A stretch of DNA of 64,000 nucleotides from Asanoa ishikariensis (GCF_900107455.1 NZ_FNQB01000003.1:1860001-1924000); one strand, 5' to 3'; shown: positions 51,073 to 60,016, numbered from the stretch's first letter. The notes: generated by a model not told the origin, from the letters alone. Numbers and translations are program-made.

Positions 51073-52164
51073 TCAGCGCGGTGTCTCCACCCAGCCCTGG
51101 CCGTCTTCCGAGACCCAGGTGCGGGAGTAGGCGCCCATCGTCGACGCGACGTACATCCCGTCGATCGACGTGTCGAAACCGACCGGGCCGATGTCGGGGA
51201 AGCCACGCCGGTCGAAGCTCCGGCCGCCGTCCGTGCTGCGCAGCAGGCCGTCCGGCGTCGACAGCCACAGGACGCCGGAACGGGTGGCGAGCAGACCGCC
51301 GCCGCCGAAGCTGACCGGGATCGAGGCCGTCGCGGACCAGGTCGCACCGCCGTTCCGGCTCGCGAACACCTTGAACGCGTGGTCGACGCCGTAGAGGGCG
51401 TAGAGGTCGACCCCGTTGGCGCTAGAGAAGTCGAGGAACCCAAAGTCACGCGGCAGCCTGCGGACCTCCCACGAGCGGCCGAAGTCACCGCTCACGGCGG
51501 TCGACAGGTCAACCGACCGGATGCCCCTCGCCCTGGCGAATCCGACCATCCACAACGCTCCGCCTCCTTCGAACGACCGGGCCTGCCGCAACGGTTGCGG
51601 CGCCGCGACAGAGGCGAGCCCGCCCGTCCCCGGCCGGACGAGCACGACCTGGGCGCCATCGACGTACGCGAACTGATCCGTCTGGGTCGTCGTGCGGTTC
51701 TCGAGGGTCCCCTCCCGCCAGGTCCGTCCCGCGTCGACGGTCACCCAGCGGGTGGAGTCGGCCGCGACCACGACGGTCGTGTTGGTCGCCGAGAGGATCT
51801 GGCGGTACGCGGTGTCCGGCCCCGGCGGTGGTCGCAGGGACCAGGTCACGCCACGGTCGGCGGAGACGGCGAAGTGGAAGCGGCACCCGCCGGTGTCGCA
51901 GGTCTCTGTCAGCTGGTAAAGGTGCCAGATGTCGCCCGCCACGACCCGCGATGTCGCGCTGCCGCGGTACGACCCATCGGGCCGACTCGCCGTGCCTACG
52001 GACAGGCTGGCCGCCACGCCGCCGCCGGCGACCGCCACCACCAGTGCGCTCAGCCCGGCGAGCCACCGACGCCGGCGCCGCGCACGCCGGACCACCTCGT
52101 CGAAACGGGGCCGGAACACCTGCTGGGTCTCCTCGCCGAGACCCACGAAGTCGAGGTCAGGCAC
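51073..52164 (-). CDS. Membrane-anchored Asp-box (BNR) beta-propeller protein
   Basis: A 363-residue protein. A basic cytoplasmic tail (residues 1-37, RRARRRRRW) precedes one transmembrane helix (about 38-60). The extracellular part has at least five Asp-box-like motifs of S-x-D-x-G-x-(T/S)-W type: SADRGVTWS, SGDFGRSWE, SRNGGATWS, STDGGRSFD and SEDGQGWVE, so it is a sialidase-like beta-propeller without catalytic residues. The GTG start at 52164 overlaps the ECF sigma gene by 8 bp and follows AGGAGA. The position immediately after an ECF sigma factor suggests a sensor or anti-sigma-like role. Confidence 0.78.
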   Translation of the reverse strand: MPDLDFVGLGEETQQVFRPRFDEVVRRARRRRRWLAGLSALVVAVAGGGVAASLSVGTASRPDGSYRGSATSRVVAGDIWHLYQLTETCDTGGCRFHFAVSADRGVTWSLRPPPGPDTAYRQILSATNTTVVVAADSTRWVTVDAGRTWREGTLENRTTTQTDQFAYVDGAQVVLVRPGTGGLASVAAPQPLRQARSFEGGGALWMVGFARARGIRSVDLSTAVSGDFGRSWEVRRLPRDFGFLDFSSANGVDLYALYGVDHAFKVFASRNGGATWSATASIPVSFGGGGLLATRSGVLWLSTPDGLLRSTDGGRSFDRRGFPDIGPVGFDTSIDGMYVASTMGAYSRTWVSEDGQGWVETPR

Positions 52165-52660
52165 GGCTCTCCTCCTTGTCGCCGAGCCGGGCGGCCAGCG
52201 CACGGCGGCCGCGCATCAGGCGGGACTTGACCGCGTCGACGCTGCACTGCTGCACCGCCGCCACGTCGGCGATCGTCAGGTCGGCGATGTAGTGCAGCAC
52301 CAGGCACTCGCGTACCGGCCGGGGCAGATCCTGCATGGCTTCGGCCAGGGCGATCCGGTCCGGCGAGATCGGCGGCGTGCTCTCCGGCCGGCGCAACCGC
52401 CCGGAGTGGAGGATGCGGTCGAGCAGCACCCGGCGCCGGAAGCGCGTGCGGGCCACGTTCATCGCGACCGTCCGCAGCCAGGCCTCCGGGCTGTCCACCT
52501 TGCGCAACTGGGCCGGCCGGCTCAGCGCTCGGGCGAAGGCCTCGTGCACCGCGTCCTCCGCCTCGGCGAAGTCACCCGTCAGCGCGTAGAGCACGGCCAC
52601 CAGGCGACCCGCCGAGGCCGCGTAGATCGCGCGGAGATCCGTCTCCCCGTCCACGGTCAC
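52157..52660 (-). CDS. ECF RNA polymerase sigma factor (SigE-like)
   Basis: A 167-residue sigma-70 factor with only regions 2 and 4. Region 2 contains YALTGDFAEAEDAVHEAFARALSR (about 26-49) and region 4 ALAEAMQDLPRPVRECLVLHYIADLTIADVAAVQQCSVDAVKSRLMRGRRAL (about 104-155). It directs RNA polymerase to a small regulon in response to an envelope signal. No separate anti-sigma gene is present; the following membrane beta-propeller gene overlaps it by 8 bp and may take that role. GTG start at 52660. Confidence 0.92.
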   Translation of the reverse strand: MTVDGETDLRAIYAASAGRLVAVLYALTGDFAEAEDAVHEAFARALSRPAQLRKVDSPEAWLRTVAMNVARTRFRRRVLLDRILHSGRLRRPESTPPISPDRIALAEAMQDLPRPVRECLVLHYIADLTIADVAAVQQCSVDAVKSRLMRGRRALAARLGDKEESRA

Positions 52661-52723
52661 CTCGATTCACCGTCGTCGTCATCTAGTCAGACCATCGACG
52701 GGCCGGCGAGGTGGCGGGTCAGT

Positions 52724-53365
52724 TCATCGTTCGGCGGCCCGGCGGGCGCGGGCCGCCGCCAGCGCGCGCTCCATGACGTCGTCCTCGTCGGCGTCGGCGA
52801 CGCCCTCCTCGAAGTACTCCCGGGATGTCCCGTGCAGCAGCAGGACGATCACGGCGGCCGAGGCCAGGATCAGGACGAGCTCGATCAACTGTTGGGTCAG
52901 CGGGTACCAGCCCGGCACGATGCCCCACCGCAGCGGGGCCTCGGACAGGTCGCTGGCAATGAACAGGATCTGGCCCATCAGCGACGCGGACAGGACACCG
53001 ACCGCCGCCCACCTGGCCCCGCTGAGCGGACCGCGCAGCGCGAGGAGCACCGGCACGAGCACGGCCGCGAGCAGGACGCCGGCGACGATGCTGTAGCCGA
53101 GCACGTCCCGGGTCTCGTACACGGCGGTCTCGACCTCGCCGACGAGCGCGGCGAACTGCGCCTCAGCCTCGTCGACGTGCGGCGCGACGATCACCGCGGC
53201 CAGCGCCCGGACCACCGAGACCACGGCGATGACGACGAGGGTCCAGGACGCGATCCGGACCAGCCGCGGCCGGGGCGCGACCGCCGCGGTGCGGCAGCGG
53301 GGGCACAGGACGCGGCCGCCGGAGTCAGTCCAGCGGTGCCAGCCCAGCCGACAGAAGAGTGCCAT
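52724..53365 (-). CDS. Zinc-ribbon membrane protein
   Basis: A 213-residue protein. The N-terminal C-x10-H-like and C-x2-C ribbon (CRLGWHRW, LCPRCRTAA) suggests bound zinc. Four hydrophobic segments follow (about 38-58, 92-112, 118-140 and 150-172), ending in an acidic/Arg-rich cytoplasmic tail (DADEDDVMERALAAARARRAAER). Function unknown. Start at 53365 has GGAGAGA about 12 nt upstream. It is in the same orientation as the sigma factor gene, 63 bp upstream. Confidence 0.65.
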   Translation of the reverse strand: MALFCRLGWHRWTDSGGRVLCPRCRTAAVAPRPRLVRIASWTLVVIAVVSVVRALAAVIVAPHVDEAEAQFAALVGEVETAVYETRDVLGYSIVAGVLLAAVLVPVLLALRGPLSGARWAAVGVLSASLMGQILFIASDLSEAPLRWGIVPGWYPLTQQLIELVLILASAAVIVLLLHGTSREYFEEGVADADEDDVMERALAAARARRAAER

Positions 53366-53409
53366 GACCGGAGATTCTCTCCGACCGGTACGCGGCGCGC
53401 GTCCCCCGA

Positions 53410-54117
53410 TCAGGCCGTAGCCGTGACCGGCCGCGGTGGGCGGATCCGGTGGTCGCTCGCGTAGCGCTCGGCCAACTCCCGCTCGGCCACCGGGTTGCCC
53501 TGGGACGCCGCGACCAGCAGGGCGGCCAGGTCGTCCACCACGTCGAGGCCGTCGACCAGGTCCGGACCCATCGGCCCCCACTCGTCGGTGAGCCGCACCT
53601 CCGCACCGTTGACGTGGGCGAGGTCGCGCAGCACCGCGTCGCGCAGCGCCGCACCGCCGCCGTAGCGGGTCGGGTCGAGCGTGCCGGCGCGGTAGCCGAG
53701 CCAGGCGTCGCCGGGCAGGACGAAGCCGGTGGCACCTGCCACCCGCGGGTCGGTCGTCAGCCAGCGCCCACCGTCGTGATAGGACACGACGACGTGCGCG
53801 GCGTCCCCGAGGTAGGGCGCGAACCCGACCCGGGACCGGGCCGGCAGGCTGCGGTGCCGCAGCGCCGCGAGCATCAGCAGGGCCGCCGCACGGCAGGTGC
53901 CGCCGACCGGATAGGCCCGCGGCACCCGCAGCCCGCGCCCCGGATGTCGCGCCTGGTCGGCGTCGAGCAGGTCGACGAGCCGGGCGTGGTCGGCACCGGG
54001 CGTGCCGGCACCGCCGACGACGTTGCGCACCACCACACCCAGCGCCTCCACGTCGGCGGGCAGGTTGTCCAACAGCGCCGCGTGGTGCGCGGGGTCGGTC
54101 GCGTAGGTCTGCGTCAC
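53410..54117 (-). CDS. Transglutaminase-like cysteine protein
   Basis: A 235-residue protein. The segment GGTCRAAALLMLAALRHRSLPARSRVGFAPYLGDAAHVVVSYHDGGRWLTTDP carries a Cys75-His108-Asp123 triad in the order and context of the transglutaminase/arylamine-like fold, with an Arg-rich strand between. The rest is helical. Such cytosolic members act as peptidases or unknown amidases. Start is uncertain within a few codons. It lies 44 bp upstream of the zinc-ribbon gene, same strand. Confidence 0.75.
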   Translation of the reverse strand: MTQTYATDPAHHAALLDNLPADVEALGVVVRNVVGGAGTPGADHARLVDLLDADQARHPGRGLRVPRAYPVGGTCRAAALLMLAALRHRSLPARSRVGFAPYLGDAAHVVVSYHDGGRWLTTDPRVAGATGFVLPGDAWLGYRAGTLDPTRYGGGAALRDAVLRDLAHVNGAEVRLTDEWGPMGPDLVDGLDVVDDLAALLVAASQGNPVAERELAERYASDHRIRPPRPVTATA

Positions 54118-54158
54118 CCGTCGATCATGCCCGCGCTCCGCCGCGCGCGGCCACCCGC

Positions 54159-55085
54159 TCAGGCGCCGAAGCGCGCGGCCACCTCCGCGCGGGTCGGCAT
54201 GGCGACCGCGCCGCCCGGCCGCTCGCAGACCAGCCCGGCCACCTGGAGCGCGTAGGCAACCAGCCGGGTCCAGCCGTCCACGGTGCTCGGCGGACCGTCG
54301 GCCAGCAGACCGGCGATCAGCGCCGCCATCACCGAGTCGCCCGCGCCGGTCGCGTCGACCGCCTCGACCACCGGGGCCGGCAGGTCGACCCGCTCGTCGC
54401 CGAACGCGACCAGCGCGCCCGCCGCGCCGCGGGTGACCACCACCGCGCCGGCGCCGAGGGAGAGCAGGTCGCCGGCCACCGACGACAGCGACAGCCCGGG
54501 ATAGAGCACCGCGGCGTCGGCGTGGCTCAGCTTGACCAGGTCGGCCGACGCGCAGAACTCGTCGACCACCGACCGGAAGGCGTCCACGTCGGCCGGGGTC
54601 GGCAGCAGGGTCGGCCGCACGTTGGGGTCGAAGACCCGCAGGCCGCCGGCCTCCGACCAGGCCGACCGGGCGGCGCGGAGGAACTCCGGGTGCAGCAGCA
54701 CGATGGAACCGCAGTAGACGACCGCCGAGCCGGCCAGCAGGTCGCGCGGCACCTCGGTGAGCAGCGAGTACGACGGCGGCGAACCGTAGAAGCGGAACTC
54801 CGGGTCGGCGCCGTCGAAGGTGACCACCGCGAGCGTGGTCGGCACCGGTACGCGTACCACCGCCCGGTCCCCGACCCCCGCTTCGGTGAGGTAGTCGAGG
54901 ATCCGCGTCCCCAGGGCGTCGTCGCCCAGCGAGCCCGCGAACGACACCTCGCCGCCGAGGCGGGCCACCCCGACCGAGACGTTGAACGGCGCGCCGCCGA
55001 TCGCCTGCCGGAAGACCCGTTCGCCGGCGGACTCGCCGTCGAGCAGGTCGATCAACGCCTCACCGAGCACCACCGCGTATGCCAT
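54159..55085 (-). CDS. PfkB family carbohydrate kinase
   Basis: A 308-residue ribokinase-like kinase. N-terminal VVLGEALIDLLDGES (3-17), GGAPFNVSVGVARLG (the di-glycine hinge) and, near the C-terminus, VDATGAGDSVMAALIAGLL with the catalytic Asp of the DTxGAGD motif (here DATGAGD). It probably phosphorylates fructose or a related sugar (fructokinase-type), using ATP. ATG at 55085 is preferred over 55094. The upstream divergent neighbour is the LPMO. Confidence 0.9.
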   Translation of the reverse strand: MAYAVVLGEALIDLLDGESAGERVFRQAIGGAPFNVSVGVARLGGEVSFAGSLGDDALGTRILDYLTEAGVGDRAVVRVPVPTTLAVVTFDGADPEFRFYGSPPSYSLLTEVPRDLLAGSAVVYCGSIVLLHPEFLRAARSAWSEAGGLRVFDPNVRPTLLPTPADVDAFRSVVDEFCASADLVKLSHADAAVLYPGLSLSSVAGDLLSLGAGAVVVTRGAAGALVAFGDERVDLPAPVVEAVDATGAGDSVMAALIAGLLADGPPSTVDGWTRLVAYALQVAGLVCERPGGAVAMPTRAEVAARFGA

Positions 55086-55284
55086 GGGGTGCATCTTCGC
55101 AAGCCCGCCCTTGCCGCCGTACGCCCCGTCGTGGTCCGATATTCACGCCGGGCAATACACGCGGATGGCGCCACCCCCACAAGGGCACACAGGTGGGTCA
55201 GCGCGCGCCGCGGCTTCCTCGCGAGCCCGCGCTCCCCGAGTCGACTCCGGCGCGCCAGCGCGCCGACTCCCCGAGGAGCAATCC

Positions 55285-56397
55285 GTGAGACTCATCCGCA
55301 GGGCCGCGGTGTTCGGTGCCGCCGCCATGCTCGCCGCCGGCCTCGTGTCGGTGGTCAGCCAACTGCCCGCCCAGGGACACGGCACGCCGATGTCACCGGG
55401 CAGCCGCACCTTCCTGTGCTGGAAGGACGGCCTGTCGCAGCAGGGCGACATCCAGCCGCACAACCCGGCCTGCACCGCGGCCGTCCAGCAGGGCGGCACG
55501 AACCCGCTCTACAACTGGTTCAGCGTGCTGCGCTCGGACGCGGCGGGCCGCACCGTCGGCTTCATCCAGGACGGCCAGCTCTGCAGTGGTGGCAACAGCA
55601 CCTTCGCCGCGTACAACCAGGCCCGCAACGACTGGCCGTTGACCCACCTGACGGCCGGGTCGCGGTTCGACTTCAAGTACAGCAACTGGGCACACCACCC
55701 GGGCACGTTCTACTTCTACGTGACCAGGGACAGTTGGAGCCCGACCCGGGCGCTGGCCTGGAACGACCTGGAGTCGACACCGTTCCTCACGGTGACCAAC
55801 CCGCCGCAGAACGGTGGTCCGGGCACCAACGAAGGGCACTACTACTTCAGCGGCAACCTGCCGTCCAACAAGAGCGGGCGACACCTGATCTACTCCCGCT
55901 GGGTGCGCGCCGACAGCAACGAGAACTTCTTCGGCTGCTCCGATGTCGTCTTCGACGGCGGCAACGGCCAGGTCACCGGCGTCGGCCCGGGCAGCGAGAA
56001 CCCGACCGACCCGGGCGGCCCGAGCCCGACGACCGGACCGACCCCGACGCCGACTGCCAGCCCGACCGCCGGACCGACCACGCCGGCGCCGAGTGGCGAC
56101 TGCATGGCGGTTTACAAGATCGTCGGTTCGTGGACCGGCGGCTTCCAGGCCGAGGTCGAGATCATGAACCACAGCAGCCGGACGTACGGCGGCTGGACCG
56201 CCTCGTGGGCGTGGCCGTCAGGGCAGACGCTCGCGCAGGTCTGGAACGGCACGTCGACCGTCTCGGGGACGAACGTGACCGTGCGCAACGCGAGCTACAA
56301 CGGCTCGATCGCGCCGGAGGGCCGGACGACGTTCGGGTTCCTCGGCACGCACAGCGGCACCAACACACTGCCGACGGTGACCTGCGTCGGTTCGTAA
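55285..56397 (+). CDS. Secreted AA10 lytic polysaccharide monooxygenase with CBM2
   Basis: A 370-residue secreted protein. Signal peptide 1-31 ends AQG, giving His32 as the mature N-terminus, which with His137 or His138 (SNWAHHPG) forms the copper histidine brace. The AA10 domain runs to about 225, closing with FFGCSDVVFDGG. A Pro/Thr linker (226-268) leads to a C-terminal CBM2 (about 272-370, with two Cys and surface Trp). AA10 enzymes oxidatively cleave chitin or cellulose; CBM2 binds crystalline substrate. The GTG start follows GAGGAGC at 9 nt. A terminator follows the stop. Confidence 0.93.
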   Translation: MRLIRRAAVFGAAAMLAAGLVSVVSQLPAQGHGTPMSPGSRTFLCWKDGLSQQGDIQPHNPACTAAVQQGGTNPLYNWFSVLRSDAAGRTVGFIQDGQLCSGGNSTFAAYNQARNDWPLTHLTAGSRFDFKYSNWAHHPGTFYFYVTRDSWSPTRALAWNDLESTPFLTVTNPPQNGGPGTNEGHYYFSGNLPSNKSGRHLIYSRWVRADSNENFFGCSDVVFDGGNGQVTGVGPGSENPTDPGGPSPTTGPTPTPTASPTAGPTTPAPSGDCMAVYKIVGSWTGGFQAEVEIMNHSSRTYGGWTASWAWPSGQTLAQVWNGTSTVSGTNVTVRNASYNGSIAPEGRTTFGFLGTHSGTNTLPTVTCVGS

Positions 56398-56403
56398 CGT
56401 GCG

Positions 56404-56430
56404 GAAGGGGGGCCTTCGCGGCCCCCCTTC
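56404..56430 (+). terminator. Intrinsic terminator of the LPMO gene
   Basis: 11-bp arms (56404-56414 and 56420-56430) with loop TTCGC just after the LPMO stop. It overlaps by 2 bp the end of the opposing MBL gene and may also act for it. Confidence 0.8.
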
Positions 56431-57319
56431 ACTCGCCGTCGAGCAGGGCGTAGGCGCGCTTGATGGCGACGTGCGCCGCCGCACCGAACGGGGCGCGGCG
56501 CGCCAGGTCGTCGACCCGGGCGCGCTCGGCGTGACCGTTGCGGATCAGCCACTCGAGCTCCGTGAGCTCCTCGTGCTGCCCCGTGACGAAGCCTTGGCCC
56601 ACGGGTGCGCCGTGTCCCGGCACCACCACCGTCTCCGGCGTGGTGAGCCGCAGCAGCGCCGCCACCGTGCCCGGCCACTCCAGCGGGTAGGCGTCGCCGA
56701 AGTCCGGCGGGCCACTCTCCTCGACCAGGTCGCCGGCGATCACGACGTCGGCGTCCGGGACGTGCGCGACCAGGTCGCCGGCCGTGTGCCCGCGACCGAA
56801 ATGGGACAGCACGACGATGCGCCCGCCCAGGTCGAGGGCGGCCTCCGTCAGGACGATCTCGTTGGGCGGCAACACGACCACCCGGGCCACCTCGTCGGCC
56901 AACTCGGGTTGGGAACCCGCGCGGACCGCCTCCCACGCCGTGCGCCGCGCCGTCTCCTCGTGGCCGAGCAGCCGCGCGGCCTCCTCGTGCGCCCAGATCC
57001 GGGTGCGGGCGGCCGCGTCGGCGCCCGGGTCACCGAAGGCCGGGAACGACTCGGCCGGCGGCGGCTCCTGCCGTGCCAGCGTCGCGTTGCCGAACGCGTG
57101 GTCGAAGTGGTGGTGGGTGTTGACGATGGCCCACTGCGCGCCGGTCACCCGGCGCGCGGCCACGGCGACCTCGGCCGCCTGCGCGGCCGTCGACAGCGTG
57201 TCGACCAGCACGGCGGCCTCGTCACCGACCACCAGCGTGACGTTGACGTCGAACACCGGGTAGCGCAGCACGAAGACCCGGTCGGCGATCTCGACGAACG
57301 CCGGTGTGGACGAGCTCAT
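56429..57319 (-). CDS. MBL fold metallo-hydrolase
   Basis: A 296-residue metallo-beta-lactamase superfamily protein. Metal motif THHHFDH (about residues 66-72), then GRGHTAGDL and VIAGDLVEESGP, and late VVPGHGAPVG, all ligand-bearing segments of the glyoxalase II-like group. The ATG overlaps the stop of the thioesterase gene (ATGA). The substrate is unknown; together with the FlK-like thioesterase it may handle a thioester or its product. The 3' end reaches the LPMO terminator. Confidence 0.88.
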   Translation of the reverse strand: MSSSTPAFVEIADRVFVLRYPVFDVNVTLVVGDEAAVLVDTLSTAAQAAEVAVAARRVTGAQWAIVNTHHHFDHAFGNATLARQEPPPAESFPAFGDPGADAAARTRIWAHEEAARLLGHEETARRTAWEAVRAGSQPELADEVARVVVLPPNEIVLTEAALDLGGRIVVLSHFGRGHTAGDLVAHVPDADVVIAGDLVEESGPPDFGDAYPLEWPGTVAALLRLTTPETVVVPGHGAPVGQGFVTGQHEELTELEWLIRNGHAERARVDDLARRAPFGAAAHVAIKRAYALLDGE

Positions 57320-57735
57320 GAGCCGTCGACGGCCCGCTCGACGAACCGGTGCCGATCCAGGAAGATCCGCTCGACCCGGCCCTCGGCGACGATCGCGGTG
57401 CCCTCGCTGCCCGGCCCGTCGGTGACGGTGACCTCGAAGAGGAGCTTGCGACCGTCGACTTTGGCCAACTGGGCCACCGCGAACACCGTGCGACCGATGG
57501 CTGTCGGTAGTCGGTGGTCGAGCTCGACCCTCGTGCCGACCGTGGTCATGCCGGTCGGCATGCGGGTGGCCGTCGCGGCGACGGTCGCGGCCTCGACCAA
57601 CGCCAGCACCCGCGGCGTCGCGAGCACCGGCACATCGCCGGAACCGAGCGCCTGCGCGGTGTCGGAGTCGGTGACGGTCAGCTCCACCCGCGCGCTCAAG
57701 CCCGGCGCGAAGGGCGCTTCCGTTTGCTGCTCCAT
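57316..57735 (-). CDS. FlK-like hotdog thioesterase
   Basis: A 139-residue hotdog-fold protein. Thr40, Glu48 and His74 (ATPRVLALVEAA, VELDHRLP) are spaced exactly as Thr42, Glu50 and His76 of fluoroacetyl-CoA thioesterase FlK from Streptomyces cattleya. The rest, including VFAVAQLAKVDGRKLLFEVTVTD, also follows that family. Probable hydrolysis of a short acyl-CoA; fluoroacetyl-CoA specificity depends on a lid region not assessable here. It is first in a two-gene operon with the MBL hydrolase. Confidence 0.85.
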   Translation of the reverse strand: MEQQTEAPFAPGLSARVELTVTDSDTAQALGSGDVPVLATPRVLALVEAATVAATATRMPTGMTTVGTRVELDHRLPTAIGRTVFAVAQLAKVDGRKLLFEVTVTDGPGSEGTAIVAEGRVERIFLDRHRFVERAVDGS

Positions 57736-57883
57736 GACCCACAGAGTAGGCGCTCCGCAACGCTCAGGCTACGAGCCCCGCCAACCTGTGGACAACCGTG
57801 GATGCCCTCGTCAACCCTCCGATTTCGCGCTGACCGGAGGTCCAGGCGCCGACCGGAGGTCCGGGCGTCAACAGGGACACAGC

Positions 57884-59278
57884 TCACGCGCTGGGTTGCG
57901 GACGCAGCGGGGCGCTCTCCGGTTCCAGCACCGGTGCCGGCACCACCACCCGGCCGCGGTCCGGTGCCGCCAGCCGCGCCACCCGCCCCCGCTCGGCCAA
58001 CTCGGCGGCCAGCCACCAGGCCTCGGCGAGGTCCCGGTCGCGCAGCGCGGCCGAGCGCCCCCGCGCGGTGTCCGCGTAGACGGTGGCCACACCGAGCAGG
58101 CGTTGCAACGGGCCCTGGACCACCCGGACGCTCTGGATCCGGGCAAACGGGACCATCATCACGGTCCTGGTCAGGAGCCCCTCGCGGGTCGCGACGATCT
58201 TGTCCGTCAGGGCCACGCCGAGCTTCGGCCGGGCCAGCGGGTGGAACCATCGGGTCCGTTCCGGCGGCGGCTGGAAGGCCAGCGCGCTCAGCAGCACCCC
58301 GGGCAGCACCGAGCCGGCCACCCGCTCGGCCACGTCGGCCGTACCCACCGGCAGCAATCGGTCCGTCTCGGTGCCGTTGGCGGCGTCCTGGCCGGCCACG
58401 CCGGCGACGTCGAGGGTCAGCCGCAGCCAGCCCTGCGCGCGCCAGAGCAGCGGCCAGGTCGCGGTCACCCCCTGCACCCGGTCGACCGGCACGGTCTGGG
58501 AACGGGTCTCCACCAGGCCGAACCGTAGCCGCAGCGCCGTGTCGTCGCGGGACAGCCGGAAGTTCCAGTCGCTGAGGATCCGCCGGACGGGCTGCAACAG
58601 CACACCGGCGATCGCGGTCAGCGTGCTCGCCACGCCGATGAACGACCAGGAGGGGTCGAACCCGAACTGGAGCACGACGAACGCCACACCGATCGGCAAC
58701 ACCAGGGCCTGCGGTGTGAGCAACTGGCTGATCACCAGGTCACGGTTCGGCACGGCGAGGAGCAACGGACCATCACCGGGTACGCGCACCGGTGCCACAC
58801 CGGCGACCTCGGCCGCACTGTCGACCGGCGCCACCGGCCGCCCCGCGATCGCCAACAGCCGGTCCCGCAGCGCCGCCGCGTCAGCCACCGACAGATAGGC
58901 CAGCGGCGCCTCGGTCTTGCCGCCGCCGACCACCTCCAGCCGCAGCTCGGCGAGCCCGGTGAGCTGGGCCAACAGCGGCCGGACCACCTCCACCGACTGC
59001 AGCCGCTCCAGCGGGATCGCCCGGGTGCGCCGCCACAGCAGGCCCTCGTAGACCCGAAGCTCGTGGCCGACCACGTGGTAGCCCGTGTTGTACCAGCTCA
59101 CCACCGACATGACGATCGCGCCCAGTAACAGGACCAGCACCATCAGCGCGAACCAGCCGAGGCCGACCTGGCGCAGCGTCTGCCACGACAGCGCCACGAC
59201 GATCACCACGAGCGCCTTGGCGCTGCGCAGCAACGGGCTCAGCGGATGGAGCCGCCGCCGCGGTTCGTCGATGACCAC
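57884..59278 (-). CDS. Bacterial PH-domain membrane protein (YdbT-like)
   Basis: A 464-residue membrane protein with three bPH2-like modules, each beginning near a helix pair and a GLLWRRTRAIPLERLQSVEVV-type strand (about residues 78-98, 250-275 and 350-380). Hydrophobic segments at about 20-60, 175-210 and 290-315 alternate with these domains. YdbT-type proteins in Bacillus act in membrane-stress or bacteriocin resistance. It follows the YdbS-like gene by 2 bp. Confidence 0.85.
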   Translation of the reverse strand: MVIDEPRRRLHPLSPLLRSAKALVVIVVALSWQTLRQVGLGWFALMVLVLLLGAIVMSVVSWYNTGYHVVGHELRVYEGLLWRRTRAIPLERLQSVEVVRPLLAQLTGLAELRLEVVGGGKTEAPLAYLSVADAAALRDRLLAIAGRPVAPVDSAAEVAGVAPVRVPGDGPLLLAVPNRDLVISQLLTPQALVLPIGVAFVVLQFGFDPSWSFIGVASTLTAIAGVLLQPVRRILSDWNFRLSRDDTALRLRFGLVETRSQTVPVDRVQGVTATWPLLWRAQGWLRLTLDVAGVAGQDAANGTETDRLLPVGTADVAERVAGSVLPGVLLSALAFQPPPERTRWFHPLARPKLGVALTDKIVATREGLLTRTVMMVPFARIQSVRVVQGPLQRLLGVATVYADTARGRSAALRDRDLAEAWWLAAELAERGRVARLAAPDRGRVVVPAPVLEPESAPLRPQPSA

Positions 59279-59280
59279 CC

Positions 59281-59793
59281 CTACAGCCCCTCGGCGCGAT
59301 CTTCGCCGAGCGCGGTCAGCCGGTCACGCAACCGGGACGCCTCGGCGGGACGCAGGCCCGGCACCCGGGCGTCGCTGGCCGCGGCGGCGGTGTGCAACTG
59401 CACGGTGGCCAGGTCGAAGGCGCGCTCCAACGGGCCGGCGCTGACGTCGACGAACTGCATCCGCGCGTACGGCACGATCGAGAGCCGCCGGACCACCAGG
59501 CCGTGCCGGACCAGCAGGTCGTGGTCGCGTTCGGCGTAGCCCCAGGCGCGCACCGCACGGAAGATCGTCCAGACGCGCCACAGCATCAGCACCAGGACGA
59601 CGACGAACGCCAGGCCGAGCGGCCAGACGCCGAAGATGCCCCAGAGGACGCCCAGCGGAACCAGCAGCATGGCCGCCATCGCACCCCACCGGATCAGCTC
59701 GACCCAGATCAGGTCGCGCGAGACGGGTTGCCAGTCGACGGTGTCGGGCCAGGGCTCCAGGGGGCTGGTCGGCCCGGCAGCGGCGATATCCAC
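59281..59793 (-). CDS. Bacterial PH-domain membrane protein (YdbS-like)
   Basis: A 170-residue membrane protein with two transmembrane helices (about residues 35-72) followed by one bPH2 domain (RHGLVVRRLSIVPYARMQFVDVSAGPLERAFDLATVQLHT). It forms a pair with the YdbT-like protein encoded immediately downstream, as in Bacillus ydbST. ATG near the conserved start; the stop is 2 bp before the next GTG. Confidence 0.87.
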   Translation of the reverse strand: MDIAAAGPTSPLEPWPDTVDWQPVSRDLIWVELIRWGAMAAMLLVPLGVLWGIFGVWPLGLAFVVVLVLMLWRVWTIFRAVRAWGYAERDHDLLVRHGLVVRRLSIVPYARMQFVDVSAGPLERAFDLATVQLHTAAAASDARVPGLRPAEASRLRDRLTALGEDRAEGL

Positions 59794-59811
59794 CCCTATG
59801 AGGGTAGGCGA

Positions 59812-60009
59812 TCACCGGAAGGGCGCCACCTCACGGAGGAAGCCACGTCGGTCCAGAAAATCGGCCAGGCTCTCCCGGTGCTCCTCGCAGGCCAGCCAGA
59901 CCTTGAGCCGCTCGGGCGCGTGGATCTTCGGGTTGTTCCAGCGGACCTCGTAAACAGCGTCACGCCGGCAGCCTTTGGCTGAGCAAACAGGCTCGATCTC
60001 GGCGTCCAC
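59812..60009 (-). CDS. Small putative zinc-binding protein
   Basis: A 65-residue protein. Four potential metal ligands: C-x4-C (CSAKGC) and C-x2-H (ACEEH), separated by about 30 residues, suggest a single zinc site. Rest: WNNPKIHAPERLKVWLACEEHRESLADFLDRRGF. Similar short actinobacterial proteins have been labelled acetone carboxylase in databases, which I think is wrong. The GTG at 60009 fits a TAGACT -10 box 7 nt upstream (leaderless). It is divergent to the MoxR gene. Confidence 0.6.
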   Translation of the reverse strand: MDAEIEPVCSAKGCRRDAVYEVRWNNPKIHAPERLKVWLACEEHRESLADFLDRRGFLREVAPFR

Positions 60010-60016
60010 CGGAGGA

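Noticed and set aside
59812-60009. Assignment as acetone carboxylase
   Set aside because: A 65-residue protein cannot be that multi-subunit enzyme; the Cys/His pattern only supports a small zinc-binding protein.
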